Part shown: piece by piece, positions 1 through 4,361 of the stretch
How the letters are laid out: each line of letters starts with the position of its first letter
Position numbering within the stretch: position 1 is the stretch's first letter
Origin: Gallionella sp.
GTDB lineage: Bacteria; Pseudomonadota; Gammaproteobacteria; Burkholderiales; Gallionellaceae
NCBI GenBank assembly: GCA_024654105.1
Contig: JANLID010000063.1
Location: 1 to 5,081, forward strand
DNA: 5,081 nucleotides
Direction of reading: 5' to 3'
The notes under the pieces: model-generated
The model's database searches: none
Seen by the model: only the letters and a program-made list of their open reading frames with translations
What the model was told of the DNA's origin: nothing
Position numbers and translations under genes: made by a program

Positions 1-80
1 CGCTTATTTGGATGACGGTAGCTGAGAATCTGCGCATCACTCCCTGATGCCGCTTTGGATTTTGACTTCTTGATTACCAT
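1..80 (-). CDS. N-terminus of a gene running off the left edge; possible type III-like DNA methyltransferase
   Basis: Reading leftward from an ATG at 80-78 there are 26 open codons to the window edge. An AGGGGG ribosome-binding sequence lies four bases upstream (85-90), which supports a real start. The residues are a lysine- and serine-rich opening followed by DAQILSYRHPNK. A Y-x-H-x-x-K-R type segment shortly after a basic start is something I associate with the N-termini of type III restriction-modification Mod proteins and related site-specific adenine methyltransferases. No catalytic motif (DPPY, FxGxG) is in view, so the function is a tentative recollection of family style. The gene is co-oriented with trpB2 but 213 bp downstream of it, with a REP-type palindrome between, so it is probably a separate transcription unit. 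That a gene starts here is fairly likely; the product is uncertain. Confidence 0.5.
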   Translation of the reverse strand, partial: MVIKKSKSKAASGSDAQILSYRHPNK

Positions 81-129
81 GCCGCCCCCTGCATTGATCC
101 AAAATAGTCCATTAGAGGTTAATCATCTG

Positions 130-190
130 TGTAGGAGCGAGCCCTGCTCGCGAATGGAAAGAACAATCGCACGCAGGGCGTGCTCCTACA
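130..190. repeat. REPIN-like pair of inverted REP palindromes
   Basis: Two GC-rich palindromes face each other. The first is a hairpin at 137-151 (GCGAGC, loop CCT, GCTCGC); the second is a hairpin at 169-183 (GCACGC, loop AGG, GCGTGC). They sit inside an 18-bp outer inverted repeat (130-147 with 173-190) that opens with TGTAGGAGC and closes with GCTCCTACA. The arms differ at two positions (GA versus AC), and each difference is compensated within its own hairpin. The first half closely resembles the REP family well known from Pseudomonas and found in other Proteobacteria, and paired inverted REPs are called REPINs. Lying just past the trpB2 3' end, it could also help terminate transcription or stabilise the mRNA end. 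Confidence 0.85.
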
Positions 191-293
191 ATTTGCGAAC
201 GGCCTAATGGATAATCCGGGTCGATAGCAGCGCGCATTATAACCAGATAGGAACGGGGCGATGACCATATCCCATCAACTTTGCCGGATGCCA

Positions 294-1646
294 CTACCCG
301 ACCTTGGGCAACCTTTCCAGCGCGGCATTGATGGCCTCTTCCGGATAACTAAAATCCTCCAGCTTACCGCTGAAATAGCTGTCATATGCGCCCATGTCGA
401 AATGCCCGTGACCGGAAAGATTGAAGAACAGTGTTTTCTTTTCGCCACTTTCCTTGCAGCGTAATGCCTCGTCGATGCAGGCGGCGATAGCATGGTTGGA
501 TTCCGGTGCCGGAATGATGCCCTCGGCGCGCGCGAAGGTGACGCCCGCCTTGAAGGTGGCGAGCTGCGGCACCGCCACTGCCTCGATCAGCTTTTCGTGG
601 TAAAGCTGCGATACCAGCGCCGAATCGCCGTGGTAGCGCAAACCGCCGGCGTGGATGCCGGGCGGCATGAAATCATGGCCGAGGGTGTACATCAGCATCA
701 TCGGCGTGAGCTTGGCAGTATCGCCAAAATCATAGGCATAGTGGCCGCGCGTCAGCGTCGGACAGGAAGTGGGCTCGACTGCCACCAGCCGCAGATTCTT
801 GCCTGCCGCCTTGTCGGCAAAAAACGGGAAAGCGACGCCGCCAAAATTGGAACCTCCACCACAAGGCGCGAAGATCATGTCCGGATAATCGCCTACTTTG
901 TCGAATTGCTTCTTGGCCTCCAGGCCGATCACGGTCTGGTGCAATATCACATGATTCAGCACCGAGCCCAGCGCATAATTGGTATCGGCACGTGAGGCCG
1001 CATCTTCCACCGCCTCGGAAATCGCCAGTCCAAGCGATCCCTGGTTATCCGGATCTGCCGCCAGCGCGGCGCGCCCTGAATTGGTTTCCATGCTGGGACT
1101 GGCGAACACTTCCGCCCCCCAGGTTTGCATCATGGAACGGCGGTAGGGCTTCTGGTGGTAGCTCACCTTGACCATATAAACCCTTACCTCCAGCCCAAAC
1201 ATCTGCCCCGCCAGCGCTATCGCGGAGCCCCACTGCCCCGCGCCGGTTTCTGTGGCGATGCGCTTGATGCCCGCCTCCTTGTTGTAATAGGCCTGTGCGA
1301 CGGCCGTATTGGGCTTGTGCGAGCCAGCCGGTGAAACGCCCTCGTATTTGTAGTAAATCTTTGCCGGCGTGCCGAGCGCCGCTTCCAGCCGGTGGGCGCG
1401 AAACATCGGCGATGGCCGCCACAACTGGTAAATTTCGCGTACCTTATCGGGAATCTCGATCCAGCGCTGCGCGGACACTTCCTGCTCGATCAGGCTCATC
1501 GGAAAAATGGGAGCGAGCGCATCCGGCCCGATCGGCTTGCCATCCGGCCCCAGCGGCGGCGCGGGTGGGTTGGGCATGTCGGCAACTACGTTGTACCAAT
1601 GTGTGGGAATGTCGGATTCATCCAGCAGAATTTTGGTTTGTGTCAT
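294..1646 (-). CDS. trpB2: TrpB2-type tryptophan synthase beta chain (TrpB-like PLP-dependent enzyme)
   Basis: This is a 450-residue fold-type II pyridoxal-phosphate enzyme of the TrpB2 subfamily, expected to join indole and L-serine into L-tryptophan in the cytosol. The PLP lysine is K111 in GSHKPNTA. The catalytic glutamate is E133 in ETGAGQWG. The phosphate-binding loop is CGGGSN (262-267), followed by ESNHA (382-386) and the C-terminal SGHGHFD (411-417). The length, the N-terminal extension with an HWYNV segment and the RPSP motif (77-80) fit TrpB2 (about 420-460 residues) rather than the roughly 400-residue TrpB1. The ATG has AGGGAG six bases upstream (1653-1658). It follows hoxW by 23 bp and is probably co-transcribed with it. 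No trpA or other trp gene is visible, which is usual for trpB2. TrpB2 enzymes may act without TrpA, perhaps as indole-salvage enzymes; that role is inferred here. Confidence 0.95.
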   Translation of the reverse strand: MTQTKILLDESDIPTHWYNVVADMPNPPAPPLGPDGKPIGPDALAPIFPMSLIEQEVSAQRWIEIPDKVREIYQLWRPSPMFRAHRLEAALGTPAKIYYKYEGVSPAGSHKPNTAVAQAYYNKEAGIKRIATETGAGQWGSAIALAGQMFGLEVRVYMVKVSYHQKPYRRSMMQTWGAEVFASPSMETNSGRAALAADPDNQGSLGLAISEAVEDAASRADTNYALGSVLNHVILHQTVIGLEAKKQFDKVGDYPDMIFAPCGGGSNFGGVAFPFFADKAAGKNLRLVAVEPTSCPTLTRGHYAYDFGDTAKLTPMMLMYTLGHDFMPPGIHAGGLRYHGDSALVSQLYHEKLIEAVAVPQLATFKAGVTFARAEGIIPAPESNHAIAACIDEALRCKESGEKKTLFFNLSGHGHFDMGAYDSYFSGKLEDFSYPEEAINAALERLPKVG

Positions 1647-1669
1647 GTAATTCTCCCTGTTTTATAAGA

Positions 1670-2170
1670 TTATCGAGGTGATTCCAGACTGCGCTGCCAT
1701 GATGGCACAATGTTGCGATCCGCATCAAGCAATGCGCGCACCCGCTCCATTGCCGCTTCCAGATTGGCCGCAGCCTTGCCGCTTAACGGATTACCCAGCT
1801 CAAAATCATAACCGCGGATACGCAGCAGAAAAGCGGGCGGCGCATCCGTTCCATACACCTGCCGATAGGTATGCAGCAGCGCGAACGGGGTCATCGCATG
1901 GCTGGTGTAGCTGCCATCCCTTTCAGCGGCGATCTCGGAGAAATGAAACGGCTCGGCGCAAGACATATCGGCGTCGACGAACAACACCGCACTGCGGTCG
2001 AGCAGGTCAGTGACGTGCTCGACCTGCAACTGGTAATCCTCGATCAGCTCAACTTGCGCGATGTATTCAGTTTGAAGTTGGCGCACCAGCAGCGGTGCAA
2101 GCGCATCATCGCCACGCGATTCGTTGCCGATGGCGAAGATCAAGATATCCTTTCTCGCTATTTCTGGCAA
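1670..2170 (-). CDS. hoxW: NiFe-hydrogenase maturation endopeptidase (HoxW-like, HybD/HycI family)
   Basis: This 166-residue protein is a nickel-dependent endopeptidase that removes the C-terminal tail of the hydrogenase large subunit once the NiFe centre is inserted. The signature near the start is GNESRGDDAL (15-24). The three residues matching the metal ligands known from HybD (E16, D62, H93) are E17, D66 in FVDAD and H91 in SHAMTP. The length is normal for the family. The GNxSRGDDAL form and the hoxH-like gene upstream point to HoxW. The start is weak: TTG at 2170 has only AGG 11 bases ahead, and a second TTG at 2143 (AGGA four bases ahead) would give a shorter protein beginning just before FAIGNE. 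I see no ATG or GTG in frame before the upstream stop. HoxW genes usually directly follow hoxH; here about 2.2 kb of TA genes lie between. Confidence 0.9.
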   Translation of the reverse strand: MPEIARKDILIFAIGNESRGDDALAPLLVRQLQTEYIAQVELIEDYQLQVEHVTDLLDRSAVLFVDADMSCAEPFHFSEIAAERDGSYTSHAMTPFALLHTYRQVYGTDAPPAFLLRIRGYDFELGNPLSGKAAANLEAAMERVRALLDADRNIVPSWQRSLESPR

Positions 2171-2179
2171 CTCATCTAA

Positions 2180-2216
2180 CCTGATGGGGTCAGCTTCAAA
2201 TTATTTTTTACGGCAG
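2180..2216. repeat. GGGGTCAG-type motif between parE and hoxW, possible repeat or insertion scar
   Basis: The 83-bp gap between the parE stop and hoxW contains CTGATGGGGTCAG (an imperfect palindrome with CTGA/TCAG arms) followed by CTTCAAATTATTTTTTA. A GGGGTCAG sequence followed by an AATT-rich tract is something I remember as recurring in intergenic regions near REP-associated transposases of Proteobacteria. That is recollection only; no second copy occurs in this window. It sits at the junction between the TA block and hoxW, where an insertion boundary would be expected. Confidence 0.3.
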
Positions 2217-2258
2217 TATTCGGAACCACGGTTTCCCGTAGCGCACAGTGGCCTCGTG

Positions 2259-2561
2259 TCATTTCTTTCCCCTTCCTGTATGTTCGCGCGATTGATGCGC
2301 AATCGTCAAAACGAATACCGTAACGGGTGTAAGTCGATAAATAATTGAGTAGGGATATTTCGTCAAAACCAGCTTGCGCGTTCCTGCGCGCCGCCACGGT
2401 TTGCCCAACAATGGGAAGTCGATCAGGCTGTCTGCAGCAGTCATGATGTTCTCGATAACCCGCGCCGCCGCTTTGGGGTTTTCGACTTCGATGTAACGCT
2501 GAATTGATTCCAGATCGTCGCCCGCCGCGATGGCGTATTCAAGCCGCCTTTTTGCGGCCAC
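2259..2561 (-). CDS. parE: RelE/ParE-family toxin of a type II toxin-antitoxin pair
   Basis: This 100-residue basic protein has the RelE/ParE layout. An N-terminal helix region carries DDLESIQRYIE (15-25), then PKAAARVI (29-36), a DFPLLGKPWRR turn (48-58), a TRKLVL strand (61-66), and the closing strands YSIIYRL and VFVLTIAHQSRE (71-93). ParE members poison gyrase and RelE members cut mRNA; the sequence alone does not settle which. I prefer the GTG start at 2561, because AGGGG (2568-2572) lies six bases upstream. A TTG at 2567 touches that sequence directly and is a poor start. The gene overlaps the end of the upstream antitoxin by 23 bases, which suggests translational coupling. It appears intact. 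The activity has not been shown; the symbol denotes the family. Confidence 0.85.
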   Translation of the reverse strand: MAAKRRLEYAIAAGDDLESIQRYIEVENPKAAARVIENIMTAADSLIDFPLLGKPWRRAGTRKLVLTKYPYSIIYRLTPVTVFVLTIAHQSREHTGRGKK

Positions 2562-2781
2562 TTCCAACCCCTAGTTTTTTGAGCATGGCTTCTCGCGTGT
2601 ATGTGCGCCCCGCTTCTACGTCTGCCATTCCTGCATCTACGCGCTCTAGCAGCCATTCTTCGTAGTCCAGACGATCAACCAAGGCGCTTTTGATGATGGC
2701 CTCTGGCGTGGTGCGTGATTCTGTCGAGATTTTATCTAGCCGCTTGAGTAGCGACTGGGGAATGTTTAATGCGTGGTTCAT
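2539..2781 (-). CDS. parD: Ribbon-helix-helix (CopG/ParD-like) antitoxin
   Basis: This 80-residue protein starts with a short strand (NHALNIPQ) followed by two helices (LLKRLDKIS; TPEAIIKSALVDRL), the ribbon-helix-helix DNA-binding pattern of CopG/ParD-like antitoxins. The C-terminal half (DYEEWLLERVDAGMADVEAG, then REAMLKKLG) is acidic and helical, like the segment that wraps the toxin in this family. The ATG at 2781 has GGAGGG exactly six bases upstream (2788-2793). It is expected to neutralise the RelE/ParE toxin encoded immediately downstream and to repress its own promoter; a candidate operator lies at 2829-2846. The last codons run through the toxin ribosome-binding site and start. The family call is by pattern; the exact subfamily is open. 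Confidence 0.85.
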   Translation of the reverse strand: MNHALNIPQSLLKRLDKISTESRTTPEAIIKSALVDRLDYEEWLLERVDAGMADVEAGRTYTREAMLKKLGVGSGRKKAA

Positions 2782-2828
2782 GATAAGCCCTCCAAGGCTA
2801 TGGCTAAAAAATAAAAATTAAAGCAAAA

Positions 2829-2862
2829 ACTCCAATATAACGGAGTCGAATTGTTTTGACGA
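2829..2862 (-). promoter_or_regulatory. Promoter and inverted-repeat operator of the parD/parE pair
   Basis: On the minus strand TCGTCA (2857-2862) and TATATT (2834-2839) are separated by 17 bases, matching 4/6 and 5/6 of the sigma-70 consensus. The -10 lies inside an inverted repeat with arms ACTCC (2829-2833) and GGAGT (2842-2846) and an 8-base spacer. Transcription would begin about 45 to 50 bases before the antitoxin ATG, through an A/T-rich leader. A palindrome covering the -10 is what autoregulation by a ribbon-helix-helix antitoxin would need. It is inferred from pattern only. Confidence 0.5.
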
Positions 2863-2891
2863 TCATTCCAGCCGCCAGTTTTTGGTTCCAA

Positions 2892-3071
2892 TCAGACAAG
2901 CGCGATATGCAAATGCCACCCCAATGCTTCAACCGCTTCGGCAATGCGCGGGAGTTTTGTGCCGTGTCCGGCATCCAGCATCCTGCGGACTTCTTTTTCG
3001 TCAATTCCCAGCTTGCGGGCAAGCTCCATCTTGGAAATGCCGGCTTCGCACATCGCATCATAACCGGGCAT
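2892..3071 (-). pseudogene. hicB: C-terminal DNA-binding half of a disrupted HicB antitoxin
   Basis: The frame reads YDAMCEAGISKMELARKLG, then IDEKEVRRMLDAGHGTKLPRI and AEAVEALGWHLHIALV before a stop at 2892-2894. This is the helix-turn-helix C-terminal domain of HicB antitoxins (AxxxxGISKxELARxLG..EKEVRRxLD..H.TKLPxIxxAL). It is the direct continuation expected after the KAA at the end of the N-terminal fragment (3181-3474), but the two are separated by about 115 bp containing stops in this frame (TAG at 3087-3089). An in-frame ATG at 3069-3071 has no ribosome-binding sequence. It could only yield a free 59-residue DNA-binding domain. I read it as a gene remnant; the sequence itself shows no further damage. 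Confidence 0.8.
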
Positions 3072-3180
3072 TACGAGTAAATACTTCTAATGAAATTGCC
3101 ATGCCCGCCTCCCTCACCTCAATCCTCTCCCGCAAGCGGGCGAGGAAGCAATCGAATCGCTACGCGAGTTTCACGTTACA
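3064..3180. mobile_element. Small palindromic insertion element (MITE/REP-like) splitting hicB
   Basis: These roughly 115 bases separate the two halves of hicB and encode nothing recognisable. They contain an almost perfect hairpin at 3124-3145 (CCTCTCCCGC, AA, GCGGGCGAGG, one mismatched pair), preceded by CCCTCACCTCAAT. That layout resembles a short palindromic repeat (CCCTCACCCCAACCCTCTCCCGC-type) that I recall as scattered in beta- and gammaproteobacterial genomes. The ends are uncertain by several bases. I could not find clear terminal inverted repeats or a target-site duplication. The boundaries are set by where HicB homology stops and resumes. Confidence 0.6.
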
Positions 3181-3474
3181 CGCGGCCTTTGCAGCCGTGG
3201 CGGCAGGAGGAGAAACCATCACCTCGCTCCGGCGCGACTTGCTGGCGACAGGTAATGGCTCGTTGTCGCGAAGGCGGGACTCAAGCGCGGCTTGCAAACA
3301 ACCTTCCGCGACTTCAACCCGATCCTCATTCGCTTCGGCCTGAGAAATTGCCTCTGGCAGGTCGCGGCAGGTAATCACCCAGCCGTCATCTTCTTTGGTA
3401 AACCGGAATGCGTAGTCGTAAGTTTTCATGGTGACGTTGAATCGTTCGTATGTTGATCGCGGCAACTCAGCCAT
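3160..3474 (-). pseudogene. hicB: N-terminal domain of a disrupted HicB antitoxin
   Basis: The core starts at MKTYDYAFRFTKEDDGWVIT and continues with CRDLPEAISQAEANEDRVEVA and LQAALESRLRDNEPLPVAS, the partial RNase H-like fold of HicB antitoxins with the DLPEAIxQ hallmark. After KAA it runs into foreign sequence (CNVKLA) and stops at 3160-3162, losing the DNA-binding domain found intact at 2892-3071. The best start is ATG 3474, with AGGA six bases upstream (3481-3484). It overlaps the preceding helix-turn-helix gene by eight bases, and adds 15 residues to the usual family start at 3429. HicB normally pairs with a HicA mRNA interferase encoded just upstream; here no HicA-like ORF is present. 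The fragment might still fold and bind a HicA made elsewhere, but self-regulation would be lost. Confidence 0.8.
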
Positions 3475-3676
3475 TCGCAATCCTGAGTACCTTCTTGAAT
3501 GCCTTCAAATCTGCAACGGCGAACATCTGATTTCTACCCACAGTGGAACCCGGATTCAGTTTTTCGCTGGCAACAAAACGCCGGAAGGTTGACATTGAGA
3601 CCTCCAGATATTCGCTTGCTTCTTGAGCTGTGAAATTATCGCTGGCGAGATGACCAAATAATTCTTCATGGCTCAT
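3467..3676 (-). CDS. Small helix-turn-helix (excisionase-like) DNA-binding protein
   Basis: This 69-residue protein contains FTAQEASEYLEVSMSTFRRFV (15-35), a winged-helix/MerR-type helix-turn-helix in which the second helix carries S-T-F-R-R. It is followed by LNPGSTVGRNQMFAVADLKAFKK (40-62), the wing and trailing helix typical of excisionase-family proteins. It lies between higA and hicB and overlaps hicB by eight bases, so it is probably translated with both as one unit. The start is unclear: ATG 3676 fits the conserved core but has a weak ribosome-binding site; GTG 3694 and TTG 3745 (92 residues, overlapping higA by 20 bases) are alternatives. It could be an accessory regulator or a degenerate antitoxin partner. 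I do not know its function. Confidence 0.75.
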   Translation of the reverse strand: MSHEELFGHLASDNFTAQEASEYLEVSMSTFRRFVASEKLNPGSTVGRNQMFAVADLKAFKKVLRIANG

Positions 3677-3725
3677 ATCATCGTCACGGAACACCCATTT
3701 TGAAAATATTGATTCCCTGCACCGG

Positions 3726-4016
3726 TTACGCAGCGATTCGTTCAATCTTGGGGAACTTGCGACCGGAATGTTCTGCTTGCCATAGATCGTAATCGGCTTG
3801 CATGCGTAACCACGTTTGAGCGTTACCTCCTAGCCACATGGTCAGGCGAATGGCGAGGTCGGCAGAAACACCGGCTCGCCCATTGATAAAGCGCGAAAGT
3901 TGTACGCGCGACACGCCGAGTTGCAGCGCGGCCTCGGTAACGGTAATACCTAGTTCTGGCAAGACATCTTGTTTGATGATTTCACCGGGATGTGGCGGGT
4001 TATGCATTCGACTCAT
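3726..4016 (-). CDS. higA: HigA-type antitoxin (XRE family, VapI-like)
   Basis: This 96-residue protein opens with the family motif HNPPHPGEIIKQDVLPELGI (5-24), followed by a lambda-repressor-type helix-turn-helix at about 25-46 (TVTEAALQLGVSRVQLSRFING). The helices VSADLAIRLTMWLGG and TWLRMQADYDLWQAE after it are hallmarks of the HigA subgroup. It should bind and block the HigB toxin encoded directly upstream and repress the shared promoter. The ATG at 4016 is preferred: GGAG (4023-4026) lies six bases upstream, just after the higB stop. A TTG at 4028 is in frame but overlaps that ribosome-binding site. The toxin-first gene order is typical of higBA. The gene appears complete. Confidence 0.93.
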   Translation of the reverse strand: MSRMHNPPHPGEIIKQDVLPELGITVTEAALQLGVSRVQLSRFINGRAGVSADLAIRLTMWLGGNAQTWLRMQADYDLWQAEHSGRKFPKIERIAA

Positions 4017-4028
4017 TTTGTTCTCCAA

Positions 4029-4307
4029 TCAATGGTAGTCCTGATAATCCACCAGAACCGCATCTTCACCTTCAAAGGTGAACGTTAAGCGCCAATTTCC
4101 ATTCACCCAAACTGGCCAGTGGTTGGCTAGCTTCCCGCTCAAGGGATGGAACTTCCAACCGGGCTTATCCATATCGTCCGGTGTTGATGCGGCATCCAGC
4201 ATAGCCAATTGGCGTTTGAGCTTGGACGCATGGGCGGGCTGTATGCCCGCCTTACTCCCCGTGGTGAAAAATAACTCCAGCCCTTTATGGCGAAACGTTT
4301 TTATCAT
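4029..4307 (-). CDS. higB: HigB-type toxin (RelE superfamily, plasmid-killer family)
   Basis: This 92-residue protein opens IKTFRHKGLELFF and has the central block ASKLKRQLAMLDAA (27-40). It continues with GWKFHPLSGKLANHWPVWVNGNWRLTF, where the HPL-x-G-x-x and W-R-L-T-F elements are diagnostic, and ends VLVDYQDYH. This is the HigB/Plasmid_killer pattern: a ribosome-dependent mRNA endonuclease. The length is normal and no key segment is missing, so it could be active. The ATG at 4307 has no ribosome-binding sequence at normal spacing. Instead a -10 TACAAT ends six bases before it, so the transcript may begin at the start codon itself. higA follows at once: its ribosome-binding site starts within three bases of the higB stop. 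Confidence 0.93.
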   Translation of the reverse strand: MIKTFRHKGLELFFTTGSKAGIQPAHASKLKRQLAMLDAASTPDDMDKPGWKFHPLSGKLANHWPVWVNGNWRLTFTFEGEDAVLVDYQDYH

Positions 4308-4313
4308 GGAATG

Positions 4314-4342
4314 ATTGTATCCCCCATAGATACAGACAGCAA
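4314..4342 (-). promoter_or_regulatory. higBA promoter with overlapping inverted-repeat operator
   Basis: On the minus strand TTGCTG (4337-4342) and TACAAT (4314-4319) are separated by exactly 17 bases; the -10 matches the consensus at 5/6 positions and the -35 at 3/6. A perfect inverted repeat, TGTATC (4316-4321) and GATACA (4329-4334) with a 7-base spacer, overlaps the -10 and covers the promoter spacer. This is a good position for repression by HigA. The start site predicted seven bases past the -10 is the A of the higB ATG. The promoter lies in the 54-bp gap after hoxH, so the TA genes need not depend on hydrogenase transcription. Confidence 0.6.
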
Positions 4343-4361
4343 GTTGGACGAATGCGTTTGC

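Noticed and set aside
236..241. TATAAT on the minus strand between trpB2 and the left-edge gene as a promoter -10
   Set aside because: The -10 is perfect but no acceptable -35 or extended -10 is present, and the leader would run through the REPIN; kept only as a weak possibility.
492..995. 167-codon plus-strand open frame opposite trpB2
   Set aside because: Mirror of the conserved TrpB2 frame, with no ribosome-binding site or family resemblance.
2176..2397. 73-codon minus-strand open frame
   Set aside because: Overlaps the parE toxin in another frame and looks unlike any known family.
2566..2580. Run of six A residues near the parD end as a programmed frameshift site giving an antitoxin-toxin fusion
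   Set aside because: The run is not in the frame needed for a classic slippery heptamer, and the toxin has its own well-spaced ribosome-binding site and GTG start.
2804..3061. 85-codon minus-strand open frame
   Set aside because: It is the wrong frame across the HicB C-terminal domain; the neighbouring frame (2892-3071) gives an unmistakable HicB helix-turn-helix.
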